Source: Cyanobium sp. CH-040 (GTDB lineage Bacteria; Cyanobacteriota; Cyanobacteriia; PCC-6307; Cyanobiaceae). From it: a stretch of DNA of 34,580 nucleotides. Positions 16,151 through 24,081 of this stretch are shown here, piece after piece. The position numbers and the translations under genes were made by a program. The stretch's first letter is position 1. Each line of letters begins with the position of its first letter. The notes under the pieces are model-generated. The model saw nothing but the letters and a program-made list of their open reading frames with translations. It made no database searches and was not told where the DNA came from. Where the stretch lies: positions 1 through 34,580 of the forward strand of contig NZ_JAGQCJ010000020.1 in the NCBI RefSeq assembly GCF_024346135.1, written 5' to 3'.

Positions 16151-16752
16151 CGGAGCAGCAGCTCATCGCCGCCCAGAGGGCGATGCTCCAGCAGCTGCCA
16201 GTGGCCGGGGCGGAGTGCCGGCGCGGGGGGCAGCCAGCTGTGGGAGCCGCCCAGCAGCAGGGGGCAGAAGGTGAGCTGGAGTTCATCCACCTGATTGGCT
16301 GCCAGCAGCTGGCCGGCCAGGTCGGCGCCGCCCAGCAGCACCAGCCGCGTCAGGCCTTCCGCGGCCAGCTCAGCCCGCAGCCGGGACCAGGAGGAAAAGC
16401 CCAGCACCCGCTGAAACCCATCGGGCACCGTGGCTGGAGAGGTGGGCGGACGCAGCCACCAGCGCTGGACGGGTTGGCGCCAGAAGGGGAGATCCGCGGG
16501 CAGATGGCCGCTGCGGCTGGCCACCAGTGCCAGCGGCTGGGGACTGCGGCCCTGCCGCTGGCGTTCCTCCAGGAGCTCGGGGGCATGGATCAGACAGGTG
16601 GTGCCGTGACGGCGCAGCGTCTCCGCTCCGAGCAGGGCGGCATCGGCCCAGGCCAGAGCCTCCTCCAGCACGGCTCGGTCGCCTGTCCCGCCCAGCTGGG
16701 CGGGGCCACCGGCGGGCGGCGCCAGGCGCCCGTCCACACTCACGGCGAGCAC
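16096..16752 (-). CDS. RibD C-terminal (DHFR-fold) reductase-like protein
   Basis: About 218 residues of the RibD_C / dihydrofolate-reductase-like fold. It has LAVSVDGRLA at the N-terminus, then DAALLGAETLRRHG and LVLLGGADLAGQLLAANQVDELQLTFCP split across the NADPH-binding core. The deaminase half of bifunctional RibD is absent, so this is a stand-alone reductase domain. The family reduces flavin or pterin pathway intermediates with NADPH; the substrate here is not known. It begins 31 nt after the stop of the PTPS-like gene if GTG 16752 is the start. The frame is open across that gap (CTGTCTGAG overlaps the upstream stop), so a few more N-terminal residues from a non-ATG start are possible. 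The gene pair suggests a pterin-related job (inference). Confidence 0.82.
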   Translation of the reverse strand: MLAVSVDGRLAPPAGGPAQLGGTGDRAVLEEALAWADAALLGAETLRRHGTTCLIHAPELLEERQRQGRSPQPLALVASRSGHLPADLPFWRQPVQRWWLRPPTSPATVPDGFQRVLGFSSWSRLRAELAAEGLTRLVLLGGADLAGQLLAANQVDELQLTFCPLLLGGSHSWLPPAPALRPGHWQLLEHRPLGGDELLLRYRRASAAGRPRLEPPKR

Positions 16753-16783
16753 CAGTCGCAGCCAGCTGCCGCCGGGGGAGGCC

Positions 16784-17851
16784 TCAGACAGCGGCGAGGG
16801 CCTCCAGGGCAGCGGGCCGCATCTCCAGCTGCGGCACCTCGGCGAAGACTTCGGCGGCGTTGTTGGGGCTCTCCTGCAGGCGCACCTTGTGCAGGCGGGC
16901 GCCGCTGGCGGCGATCGGGCCGGTGAGCAGGTCGGCGATGTGCAGGGCGATGTTCTCGGCCGTGGGCACGGTGGTGGCGAAGTGCTCCACGTCCTTGTTC
17001 AGGAAGGTGTGGTCGAAGGGTTCCACCACGAGGTCGTCGACCAGGCGCTGCAGGACCGCCAGGTCGCAGACCATGCCGGTGCGGGGATCGATGGGCCCGC
17101 GCACGGTGACATCGAGCAGATAGTTGTGGCCGTGGCCGTGGGGCCGGGCGCACTTGCCGTAGATGGCCTCGTTCTCGCTCTGGCTGAGCTCGGGGCGGGC
17201 CAGGCGGTGCGCTGCGGCGAAATGGGTGCGGATCGACAGGAAGGCTTCCATCGGAGCTGGGCTGGAGAGTGCGGCGTGGGGGCTGGAGGCTGGGGCGCTG
17301 GCGAGGGCTGTGGGGGGAGGCAGCAGGTCGACCCAGAGTGTGGGCTGCTCGTAGAGCCGCAGGCCCACGAGGGGAAGCAGCGGCGCCAGGCGGGTCCAGA
17401 TGGCCTGGCCCAGGGCCTCGGTGGTGGGCAGCCGCCCTTCGGGACGGGAGACGTCGAACTCCGGCCAGACCTCGTTGAGGCAGCGGTAGTCGAGCTGGGC
17501 GGTGACCTGGGAGCGGATGGCGTGCTTCACCTCCGAGAGATTGAGCACCATGCCGTCAGGGTCGAGGCCACCGCCCATGGCCACGATCAGCTCGTAGTTG
17601 TGGCCATGGCCGGGAGCGAGGCTACAGGCCCCGAAGCAGGCCTGGTTCTCCTCGGCACTGAGCTCGGGCAGCCAGTAGCGGTGGCTGGCGCTGAAGGTGG
17701 CGCGACGGGTGATCACGCAGGGGCGCCCCTGGCCGTGGGCACGGCGGTGTTCCCCGGACGGGCTGACGGGAAGGTCGCCGGCGGGCGCGCCTGGGGAGGC
17801 GGCCGGAGTTGAGACTGAGGCGGGGTCGGGGGCCGTGACGCTGGCCGGCAT
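16784..17851 (-). CDS. tandem 6-pyruvoyl-tetrahydropterin-synthase-like protein
   Basis: A 355-residue protein with two PTPS/QueD-fold domains in one chain. Domain 1 (about 46-176) has Zn ligands His57, His82 and His84, a Cys76 in FGACSLAPGHGHNY, and Glu168, but Asp121-Tyr122 where PTPS enzymes have the catalytic Asp-His. Domain 2 (about 201-335) keeps the full set: His215, His240, His242, Cys234 in YGKC, Asp280-His281 and Glu327. It also resembles animal-type PTPS (GMVCDLAVLQRLV, FDHTFLNKDV). The enzyme family converts 7,8-dihydroneopterin triphosphate to 6-pyruvoyl- or 6-carboxy-tetrahydropterin, on the way to cyanobacterial pterin glycosides or queuosine. The first 45 residues are a Pro/Ala-rich tail; a GTG just before ITRRATF is an alternative start. 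A TAGGAT -10 lies 22 nt upstream of the ATG. Confidence 0.88.
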   Translation of the reverse strand: MPASVTAPDPASVSTPAASPGAPAGDLPVSPSGEHRRAHGQGRPCVITRRATFSASHRYWLPELSAEENQACFGACSLAPGHGHNYELIVAMGGGLDPDGMVLNLSEVKHAIRSQVTAQLDYRCLNEVWPEFDVSRPEGRLPTTEALGQAIWTRLAPLLPLVGLRLYEQPTLWVDLLPPPTALASAPASSPHAALSSPAPMEAFLSIRTHFAAAHRLARPELSQSENEAIYGKCARPHGHGHNYLLDVTVRGPIDPRTGMVCDLAVLQRLVDDLVVEPFDHTFLNKDVEHFATTVPTAENIALHIADLLTGPIAASGARLHKVRLQESPNNAAEVFAEVPQLEMRPAALEALAAV

Positions 17852-17873
17852 GACCTGGACTCCGTGGCCCTAC

Positions 17874-17879
17874 ATCCTA
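17874..17879 (-). promoter_or_regulatory. candidate -10 box of the PTPS-like gene
   Basis: TAGGAT on the minus strand, 22 nt upstream of the ATG at 17851. It supports this start over the internal GTG, but not decisively. Confidence 0.4.
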
Positions 17880-17885
17880 GAAACG

Positions 17886-17896
17886 GGAACCGTTCC
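17886..17896. promoter_or_regulatory. 11-bp inverted repeat between PTPS-like and aroK
   Basis: GGAAC-C-GTTCC sits in the 60-nt divergent intergenic region, 15 nt before the aroK ATG. It could be an operator; no regulator is recognised. Confidence 0.25.
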
Positions 17897-17911
17897 GCCG
17901 CCGCACCGGCC

Positions 17912-18538
17912 ATGGCCGTGCCCACCCACCACGACCTGGCCCGGCGCCTGCAGGGCCTCAACGTGTACCTGGTGGGGATGATGGGAGCCGGCAAGAGTTC
18001 GGTGGGACGCCCCCTGGCCGATGCCCTCGGCTATCGCTTCGTGGATGCCGACGCCGTGCTGGAGAGCGCGGCGGGTCGCCCGATCCCGGACATCTTCGCC
18101 AGCGATGGGGAAGCCGGGTTCCGGCAGCTGGAGACAGCGGTGCTGGCCCAGATCAGCGCCTGGCACTCCCTGGTGGTGGCCACCGGCGGCGGTGTCGTGA
18201 CACGGCCGGAGAACTGGGGCCATCTGCGCCAGGGGGTGGTGGTGTGGCTCGATGCCAAGCCGGAGCTGTTGCTGGCACGGCTGCGCCAGGATCCAACCGA
18301 GCGGCCGCTGCTGCACAGCGCCGACCCGGAAGCACGCCTGCAGGCCCTGCTGAACGACCGGCTGCCGCTCTACGCGCTGGCCGACCTGCGCATCGCCCAG
18401 GAGCGGGATCGCCCCCAACAGGTGGCTGAGCGCGTGCTGGAGGGCCTGCCGGGCATCCTGCGCCAGCGCCCACAGCAGCCCGACGCACCCGTGCAACTGG
18501 AGGATGCCGATGGTCGCATCACCCGGTCACTGAACTGA
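17912..18538 (+). CDS. aroK: shikimate kinase AroK
   Basis: A 208-residue P-loop kinase that phosphorylates shikimate at the 3-hydroxyl in the chorismate pathway for aromatic amino acids. The Walker A motif GMMGAGKSS is at residues 22-30. Next come the substrate-binding DADAVLE region, FRQLETAVLA, the glycine triplet VVATGGGVVTRPEN, and the lid RPLLHSADPE with its catalytic Arg. Length is slightly above the 170-190 usual for AroK because of a C-terminal tail. The start is the ATG at 17912; the frame opens earlier at 17864 but would cross the promoter region. A 7-bp stem-loop (18523-18542) includes the stop codon. Confidence 0.95.
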   Translation: MAVPTHHDLARRLQGLNVYLVGMMGAGKSSVGRPLADALGYRFVDADAVLESAAGRPIPDIFASDGEAGFRQLETAVLAQISAWHSLVVATGGGVVTRPENWGHLRQGVVVWLDAKPELLLARLRQDPTERPLLHSADPEARLQALLNDRLPLYALADLRIAQERDRPQQVAERVLEGLPGILRQRPQQPDAPVQLEDADGRITRSLN

Positions 18539-18542
18539 CCGG
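18523..18542. terminator. stem-loop overlapping the aroK stop
   Basis: CCGGTCA (18523-18529) and TGACCGG (18536-18542) form a perfect 7-bp stem with a 6-nt loop; the TGA stop is in the descending arm. Another TGACCGG follows a few nt later. There is no T tract, so termination is uncertain; it may only stabilise the 3' end or separate aroK from the convergent CRR7 gene. Confidence 0.4.
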
Positions 18543-18571
18543 TCCTCCTGACCGGGCTACCTGAACGGCCC

Positions 18572-18838
18572 TCAGGCCTGTCCCGGTGGCTCCAGGCGCA
18601 CCGCGAACCACTGGACACTGCGGCCGGGCTCCAGTTCGAGCTGGCAGGCGGTTTCCAGCAACCTTGCGGCCTGGTCAGCCCGGGACGGCAGCCCGCTCAG
18701 ATCGGCGGGCACCTCCGCCATCACGGAGAGGTGGTGCTCCAGCCAGCCCAGGGTTTCGGCGGCGGTGAGGATGCGCTCGCCACCGGCGGGCTCCAGCACC
18801 ACGTAGTGGTCGAGTTCCCGGATCAGGGGGTCGGACAT
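18572..18838 (-). CDS. chlororespiratory reduction 7 (CRR7) family protein
   Basis: An 88-residue soluble protein with LDHYVVLEPAGGERILTAAE near the start and a WFAVRLEPPG end. I recognise this as the CRR7 family (PF12095). In plants CRR7 is needed for assembly of the chloroplast NDH complex; the cyanobacterial homologues are small, conserved and little studied. Residues 45-75 (RADQAARLLETACQLELEPG) are the other conserved block. It is 42 nt downstream of the GST gene on the same strand. Its possible link to NDH-1 fits the presence of ndhO elsewhere in the window, but the two are not adjacent. Confidence 0.75.
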   Translation of the reverse strand: MSDPLIRELDHYVVLEPAGGERILTAAETLGWLEHHLSVMAEVPADLSGLPSRADQAARLLETACQLELEPGRSVQWFAVRLEPPGQA

Positions 18839-18880
18839 GACAAGCGCACAGCCGCCCCCATCGTGGCGGGTCGCGGCGGC

Positions 18881-19600
18881 TCAGCCGCGACCCAGCTGAT
18901 CCAGCACCCGGTCGCGCCAGCCGAACAGGGGCTCAAGCAGGGGATTGTCGGCGATGCCGCTCACGCCCCGGCCCGCCAGCGGGGCGCCGCTGCTGGCCGG
19001 GAACCGGAGCAGGGAGAGCTGGGCCACCACCGCCAGATCGGCGAGGCTGAGCTGATCAGCCACCAGATAGGAGCGGGCGGCGGTGAGCACCGCCAGCTGC
19101 TCGAGGCTGCTCTGCAGCTGGCGTCGCTGCTGCTGCCCCACCACGCCGCCGATCACCTCACCCATGCCGCCCACCATGCCGCCGGGCAGCCCCGACACCA
19201 GCTGCCGCAGCGGCGTGGGGGTGGCCTCCGGCAGCAGGCCGGCACGCAGCACCGGATCGGTGACGGCGGCCTGCAGCAGGGCCAGGCGGCAGCCCTGGGC
19301 CAGCGCCGTGTCAGCCCAGTCCTCCAGCAGCAGCACCCTCGCCTTCTCGGCCGGATCCGAGGGCAGCAGGGGGGGCAGCGGATGACGGGATTCCAGATGC
19401 AGGGCGATGGCGGTGGAATCGGGGATCACATCCGCGCCGTCCACCAGCACCGGCACCTGGCGCTGGCCGGAGAGCCGGAACAGCTCGAGCTGGCCCAGAC
19501 CCGGGGTGACTTCCACCACCGTGTAGTCGAGACCCTTGGCCGCCAGAACCAGTCGCACCTTCTCGCAGAAGGCCGAATGGCGGAACTGGTGCAGCTGCAT
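18881..19600 (-). CDS. glutathione S-transferase family protein
   Basis: A 239-residue GST-like protein. The N-terminal thioredoxin-fold domain begins MQLHQFRHSAFCEKVRLVL, with a Ser/Cys pair at the position of the active-site residue. It continues through GQRQVPVLVDGADVIPDSTA, the cis-Pro plus glutathione-binding Ser motif. The C-terminal half is the all-helical GST domain with SYLVADQLSLADLAV. Between the domains is a Gly/Met/Val-rich stretch (SGLPGGMVGGMGEVIGGVVG) unusual for a soluble GST, which may be a loop or a membrane-touching segment. The substrate is unknown. It is divergent from DUF751. Confidence 0.87.
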   Translation of the reverse strand: MQLHQFRHSAFCEKVRLVLAAKGLDYTVVEVTPGLGQLELFRLSGQRQVPVLVDGADVIPDSTAIALHLESRHPLPPLLPSDPAEKARVLLLEDWADTALAQGCRLALLQAAVTDPVLRAGLLPEATPTPLRQLVSGLPGGMVGGMGEVIGGVVGQQQRRQLQSSLEQLAVLTAARSYLVADQLSLADLAVVAQLSLLRFPASSGAPLAGRGVSGIADNPLLEPLFGWRDRVLDQLGRG

Positions 19601-19607
19601 GCCTCAG

Positions 19608-19622
19608 GCCTGGGTGCCAGGC
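19608..19622. promoter_or_regulatory. inverted repeat between GST and DUF751
   Basis: GCCTGG-GTG-CCAGGC is a perfect 6-bp inverted repeat just upstream of the GST start in the short divergent gap. It may be an operator. A TACTCT on the minus strand at 19626-19631 is a possible -10 of the GST gene, which would put the repeat over its transcription start. Confidence 0.3.
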
Positions 19623-19650
19623 GGCAGAGTAGCCAGCGCGAGGAGATGCC

Positions 19651-19857
19651 ATGAGGGAGTTCTTCCTGAACGTGACGCGGTACCCGCGCTACCTGGTCGC
19701 CCTGGGACTCGGTGTGGCCAATTCGGTGCTGGAGCCCCTGACCGCCCGGGCCCGCAATCCGGTCACGGCCGTGGCCCTGATCGGTGCGGCCGTGAGCGGA
19801 CTGCTGAGTGTGGGACTGATCCTGCGTGCGATGGTGAGCACTGAACCACTGGCGTAG
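19651..19857 (+). CDS. DUF751 (Ycf33-like) small membrane protein
   Basis: A 68-residue protein with two hydrophobic segments ([17 protein letters not shown] and [20 protein letters not shown]) and an N-terminus [16 protein letters not shown] typical of DUF751. The family includes the algal plastid protein Ycf33; its function is unknown. An AGGAG about 5 nt before the ATG is a good Shine-Dalgarno. It is the first gene of a plus-strand run and ends 2 nt before rbfA. Confidence 0.85.
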   Translation: MREFFLNVTRYPRYLVALGLGVANSVLEPLTARARNPVTAVALIGAAVSGLLSVGLILRAMVSTEPLA

Positions 19858-19859
19858 CC

Positions 19860-20264
19860 ATGGCACAGGGCCGCAGGGTGGAGCGGGTGGCCTCGCTGAT
19901 CCGTCGCGAGGTGAGCGAACTGCTCCGGGAAGGCATCCGCGACGAGCGGGTGGGTCAGGGGCTGGTGAGCGTGACCACGGTGGAGGTGGCGGGGGATCTG
20001 CAGCACTGCCGCATCTTCGTGAGCGTGTTCGGCTCTGAGAGCGACCGCCAGCAGGCCATGGCCGGACTGAAGGCGGCCACACCCTTCGTGAAGGGGGAAC
20101 TGGGACGGCGCCTGCAGCTGCGCCGCACCCCGGAGGTCGTGTTCGTGCTCGACCGCGGCATCGAGCGGGGCAGCTCGGTACTGAGCCTGCTCAACCAGCT
20201 GGAGCAGGAGCGCGGCCTCAGGGCTGAACCGCCCGAGGCCGGCGAACCGGACGCCGGGCCATGA
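19860..20264 (+). CDS. rbfA: ribosome-binding factor A
   Basis: A 134-residue KH-type ribosome maturation factor acting on the small subunit, needed for 16S rRNA 5' processing and cold adaptation. It begins [18 protein letters not shown], the typical RbfA start, continues with the [20 protein letters not shown] strand and the [20 protein letters not shown] segment, and ends with a short acidic tail. It starts 2 nt after DUF751, and its end overlaps the GH3 start by 4 nt (ATGA), which suggests translational coupling. Confidence 0.95.
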   Translation: MAQGRRVERVASLIRREVSELLREGIRDERVGQGLVSVTTVEVAGDLQHCRIFVSVFGSESDRQQAMAGLKAATPFVKGELGRRLQLRRTPEVVFVLDRGIERGSSVLSLLNQLEQERGLRAEPPEAGEPDAGP

Positions 20265-21895
20265 CGAGCGGGGCTGCCGCGCGGGCCGACGCGGCTCTCA
20301 GCGACGGTTCTCTGCGGCGGCTGATCGCCGAGCTGATCGTGGTGCGGGCCAGCGGCCACCTCAGCGACGGGCAGCGCCGCTATCCCCGCTGGGAACTCAC
20401 CAACCGCGACCTGCAGCATCTGCTTCAGGAAGGCGTGGGCGGCGTGATCCTGCTGGGCGGCAGCGCCCCCGAACTGGCCCTGCGCACCCGCCAGCTGCAG
20501 ACCTGGGCCGGCCGGACGCTGCTGCTCTGCGCCGATGTGGAAGAGGGGGTGGGTCAGCGCTTCGAGGGCGCCAGCTGGCTGGTGCCGCCCCTGGCCCTGG
20601 GCCGCCTGCACGGGCGGGCGCCCCAGCGGGCTCTGGCCCTGGCGGAGGCCTACGGCCGCTGCACCGCCCGCGACGCCCGCGCCGTGGGACTGAACTGGGT
20701 GCTGGGGCCGGTGTGCGACGTCAACAACAATCCCGCCAATCCGGTGATCAACGTGCGGGCCTGGGGAGAGGATCCGGCCACAGCCGGTGCCCTGGCAGCC
20801 GCCTTCATCCGCGGGCTGCAGGCGAAGGGGGTGCTGGGCTGCGCCAAGCATTTCCCCGGCCACGGCGACACCAGCGGCGACTCGCACCTGGAGCTGCCGC
20901 TGCTCGGCCACGACAGGGCGCGGCTGGAGGCGGTGGAACTGCCGCCGTTCCGCAGCGCCATCGCCGCCGGCGTGGCGGCGGTGATGACCGCCCACCTGAG
21001 CCTGCCGGCCCTCGACCCGCAGCGGCCCGCCACCCTCTCGCCGCTGGTGCTCACCGGCCTGCTGCGGGGTGAGCTGGGTTTCGACGGCCTGGTGGTGACC
21101 GATGCCCTGGTGATGGAGGCCATCGCCGCCCACCACGGGGCCGGGGAAGCGACGGTGCTGGCGCTGGAGGCCGGAGCCGACCTGGTGCTCATGCCCGCCG
21201 ACGCCCACGCGGCGATCACGGCCATCGCCGCCGCCGTGGCCAGCGGCCGGCTCAGCCGGGAGCGTCTGGAGGCCAGCGCTCGCCGGCGCCGCACCGCCCT
21301 GGCCAGCCTGCCCGAACAGGGGCGGACGGAAGCGGACCCCTGGCAGGCGACCTCGCCGGATTTGGAGCTGGGCCGGGAACTGGTGGTGGCGACGCTGGAG
21401 GCCCGGGGTCGTGTGCGGCCTCTGCCGGCGGGCGACGCGGGGGTGAACCTGATCCGCGTCGATCAGGCCCTGCATGCCCCATTTCTGCCCGCCACGGCGC
21501 CTGCCCTGAGCGCGGCTGCCGCCGCCGGATTCAGGCCCTGTCTGCTGGCGGGGGACACCGCCTCGCTGTGGAGCGGGGATACCGAAGCTCCCCTGCACCT
21601 GGAGCGACTGGCCGAGGGGCCGGTGCTGGTGCAGCTGTTCGTGCGCGGCAACCCGTTCCGGGGGCACGCGGCCGACCAGGAACCCTGGCCGGCCGCGCTG
21701 CGGCAGCTGCTGCGCGCGGGCCGGCTGGCGGGGCTGGCGGTGTACGGCAGCCCCTACCTCTGGCAGCAGCTGCTGCCTGTGCTGCCGCCGGAGGTGCCGG
21801 CCGCCTACAGCCCGGGCCAGATGCCCCTGGCCCAGCACGCGGTGCTGACGGCTCTGGGGGTGGAGCGGAGCGATCGCGGCGGATTCACCGACTGA
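20261..21895 (+). CDS. glycoside hydrolase family 3 (NagZ-like)
   Basis: A 544-residue protein whose first 330 residues are a GH3 catalytic domain of the beta-N-acetylhexosaminidase (NagZ) type. It has [16 protein letters not shown] (148-163), [18 protein letters not shown] (196-213, with the His/Asp acid-base dyad of the bacterial NagZ group) and the nucleophile Asp281 in [10 protein letters not shown]. The C-terminal 200 residues form a second domain as in longer GH3 enzymes. No signal peptide is seen, which fits cytoplasmic muropeptide recycling, where NagZ removes N-acetylglucosamine from anhydro-muropeptides. It overlaps rbfA by 4 nt. Confidence 0.9.
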   Translation: MTSGAAARADAALSDGSLRRLIAELIVVRASGHLSDGQRRYPRWELTNRDLQHLLQEGVGGVILLGGSAPELALRTRQLQTWAGRTLLLCADVEEGVGQRFEGASWLVPPLALGRLHGRAPQRALALAEAYGRCTARDARAVGLNWVLGPVCDVNNNPANPVINVRAWGEDPATAGALAAAFIRGLQAKGVLGCAKHFPGHGDTSGDSHLELPLLGHDRARLEAVELPPFRSAIAAGVAAVMTAHLSLPALDPQRPATLSPLVLTGLLRGELGFDGLVVTDALVMEAIAAHHGAGEATVLALEAGADLVLMPADAHAAITAIAAAVASGRLSRERLEASARRRRTALASLPEQGRTEADPWQATSPDLELGRELVVATLEARGRVRPLPAGDAGVNLIRVDQALHAPFLPATAPALSAAAAAGFRPCLLAGDTASLWSGDTEAPLHLERLAEGPVLVQLFVRGNPFRGHAADQEPWPAALRQLLRAGRLAGLAVYGSPYLWQQLLPVLPPEVPAAYSPGQMPLAQHAVLTALGVERSDRGGFTD

Positions 21896-21921
21896 GCCGC
21901 TCCTGCCGTGACCCCAGCCCG

Positions 21922-21979
21922 ATGAGCCGAGCCCGATGAGCCGAGCCCGATGACGCTGAGCCCGATGACGCTGAGTCTG
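21922..21979 (+). repeat. four tandem start-codon repeats before the GT2 gene
   Basis: Two identical 14-bp units ATGAGCCGAGCCCG (21922-21935, 21936-21949) are followed by two near-identical 15-bp units starting ATGACGCTGAG (21950-21964, 21965-21979). The first two ATGs open MSRAR mini-frames whose TGA stops overlap the next ATG as ATGA. The third and fourth ATGs are in the frame of the GT2 gene. Confidence 0.9.
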
Positions 21980-23194
21980 TCAATGATCGTGCGCGACGAG
22001 GCGCAGCGGCTGGAGCGCTGCCTGGCCTCGGTGGCGGGCTTCGTCGATGAGATGGTGCTGGTGGACACCGGCTCCAGCGACGACACGGTGGCGATCGCGG
22101 AGCGCTGCGGCGCCGTGGTGCACCACCTCCCCTGGCCCGGGGACTTCGCTCCGGCCCGCAACGCGGCCCTGCGCCACCTGCGCGGCGACTGGGTGCTGGT
22201 GCTGGACGCCGACGAGCAGCTGCGGGCCGAGGCCCGAGAGCCGCTGCGCCGGCTGATGGCCGAACCCGATCTTCTGCTGGTGAACCTGCTGCGCTTCGAG
22301 CGGGGTGCCCGCCAGTCGCCCTACTCGAGCGTCAGCCGGCTGTTCCGCCGCCATCCAGCCATCCGCTGGAGCCGGCCGTACCACGCGATGGTGGACGACA
22401 GCGTGCTGGAGCTGCTGGGGCGGGAACCGCAGTGGCGCATCGCCGACTGCGGCGAGCCGGCCCTGGTGCACGACGGCTACCGCCCGGAGCTGCTGGCTGC
22501 CGGCGACAAGGCGCGCCGGCTGCGCCAGGCGATGGAGGCCGAACTGGAGCGGTGTCCGGGCGATCCCTACGCCTGCGCCAAGCTGGGCAGCCTGGAGGTG
22601 AGCGAGGGGCGGCGCGACCGCGGCATCCGCCTGCTCGAGCAGGGGCTGGCGCACTGCCCGGCGTCCGCGTCAGCCGAACGCTACGAGCTGCTGCTGCATC
22701 TGGCCATCGCCATGGCCCCCCACGAGCCCCGGCGGGCCATGGCGCTCTACCGCGAGGCGCTGGCCCTGCCGCTGGCTGCACGGGTGAGCCTGGGAGCGCG
22801 GCTCAACCTCGCAGGCCTGCTGGTGGAGGCGTCGACGGCAGGCGCCGATGCCATCAGCAGCCGGGCTTCGCTGGCGGATGCGGCCCGGCTCTGCCGTGAG
22901 GCCACCGCCGCAGCTCCGGAGCTGGGCCTGGCCTGGGCACGCCTGGGCCAGGTGGAACGGCAGCGGGGGAACCTGCCGGCCGCGGTGATGGCCTACCGGC
23001 AGGCCATCGGCCTCGACCCGGCCCAGGCCGACTGGCACCAGAACCTCGCCGCCGCCCAGTTGCTGAGCGGCGACATCGCCGCTGCCCGCAGCGGCTTCCG
23101 GCAGACCCTCCTCCTGCTGGAGCAGCAGGGGCAGCAGGCGGCGGCCGAGGATCTGCGCCGGCGGCTGCGGCCGCTGGTGACTCTCGACGACTGA
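21950..23194 (+). CDS. family 2 glycosyltransferase with C-terminal TPRs
   Basis: A 414-residue protein. Residues about 8-220 are a GT-A domain: SLSMIVRDEAQRLERCLASV at the N-terminus, VDTGSSDDTVAIAERCGA, the metal-binding LDADEQL, and a HAMVDDSVLE acceptor-side segment. The C-terminal half is built of helical repeats compatible with TPRs (for example RLGQVERQRGNLPAAVMAY). The domain order resembles SunS-like or other TPR-glycosyltransferases, and donor and acceptor are unknown. The start is ambiguous because of tandem duplication: ATG 21950, 21965 and 21983 (MIVRDE) are all in frame. I give the first. It lies between the GH3 gene and hemD. Confidence 0.88.
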   Translation: MTLSPMTLSLSMIVRDEAQRLERCLASVAGFVDEMVLVDTGSSDDTVAIAERCGAVVHHLPWPGDFAPARNAALRHLRGDWVLVLDADEQLRAEAREPLRRLMAEPDLLLVNLLRFERGARQSPYSSVSRLFRRHPAIRWSRPYHAMVDDSVLELLGREPQWRIADCGEPALVHDGYRPELLAAGDKARRLRQAMEAELERCPGDPYACAKLGSLEVSEGRRDRGIRLLEQGLAHCPASASAERYELLLHLAIAMAPHEPRRAMALYREALALPLAARVSLGARLNLAGLLVEASTAGADAISSRASLADAARLCREATAAAPELGLAWARLGQVERQRGNLPAAVMAYRQAIGLDPAQADWHQNLAAAQLLSGDIAAARSGFRQTLLLLEQQGQQAAAEDLRRRLRPLVTLDD

Positions 23195-23217
23195 GGCGCC
23201 CCCTCCACTCCGACGGC

Positions 23218-24081
23218 ATGGATCCGAACCCCGATCTCCCCCTGACACCGCCCGAGACACCTGAGCCCAGCCGCCCACCGCTGGCGGGCCGCCGGGTGGC
23301 CGTGACCCGTGCCGAGACCCAGCTGGGGGCGGCCCGGCAGCTGTTCGAAGCGGCCGGGGCCAGCGTGGTGGACCTGCCGGCCCTGGTGGTCACGCCACCG
23401 GATTCCTGGGGGCCCCTCGATGACGCCCTGGCCGAACTGGAGGACTTCCACTGGCTGGTGTTCTCCAGCAGCAACGGCGTGGAGGCCCTGGACGAGAGGT
23501 TGCGCCGCCAGGGGCGCAGCCTCTCGCACCTGCCGGCCGGCCTGAGGATCGCCGCGGTGGGCCGCAAGACCGCGGCACGCCTCGAGGAGCTGGGGGCACC
23601 GGCGGACTTCGTGCCCCCCGCCTTCGTGGCCGACAGCCTGCTGGAGCATTTCCCGGTTTCGGGCTGGGGACTGCGGCTGCTGATCCCGCGGGTGCAGAGC
23701 GGCGGGCGTTCCGTGCTGGCCGAGGCCTTCGCGGCGGCCGGTGCCCGGGTGGTGGAGGTGCCGGCCTACGAGACCCGCTGCCCGGCGGGGCTGCCCAGCG
23801 CGGCGCTGGCGGCCCTGCACCAGGAGCGGCTGGATGCGATCACCTTCAGCAGCGGCAAGACCGTGAGCCACACGGCGCGGCTGCTGGAGGAGGCCTTCGG
23901 CGACAGCTGGCAGGATCGACTGAACGCGGTGGCGATCGTGTCGATCGGGCCGCAGACGAGCGAACGCTGCCGCACCACCCTGGGCCGTGTGGATGCCGAA
24001 GCGGAGCCCCACGACCTGGAGGGGCTCGTCCAGGCCTGCGTTCAGGCTCTGGACGGGCGTCCGCTCAGAGCTCGGCCGTGA
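23218..24081 (+). CDS. hemD: uroporphyrinogen-III synthase HemD
   Basis: A 287-residue cytosolic enzyme that closes and inverts ring D of hydroxymethylbilane to give uroporphyrinogen III, the branch point to heme, chlorophyll, siroheme and B12. HemD is poorly conserved, but the overall pattern is clear: GRRVAVTRAETQLGAARQLF, the LVFSSSNGVEAL block, RIAAVGRKTAARLEELG, then DAITFSSGKTVSHTARLL and VAIVSIGPQTSERCRTTLGR in the second domain. A Pro-rich 25-residue N-terminal tail precedes the first domain. It starts 23 nt after the GT2 gene, and its last 17 nt overlap the convergent lipoprotein gene. Confidence 0.92.
   Translation: MDPNPDLPLTPPETPEPSRPPLAGRRVAVTRAETQLGAARQLFEAAGASVVDLPALVVTPPDSWGPLDDALAELEDFHWLVFSSSNGVEALDERLRRQGRSLSHLPAGLRIAAVGRKTAARLEELGAPADFVPPAFVADSLLEHFPVSGWGLRLLIPRVQSGGRSVLAEAFAAAGARVVEVPAYETRCPAGLPSAALAALHQERLDAITFSSGKTVSHTARLLEEAFGDSWQDRLNAVAIVSIGPQTSERCRTTLGRVDAEAEPHDLEGLVQACVQALDGRPLRARP

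Noticed and set aside
19955-21838. 627-codon minus-strand frame opposite rbfA and the GH3 gene
   Set aside because: Antisense shadow; both plus-strand genes have clear family motifs.
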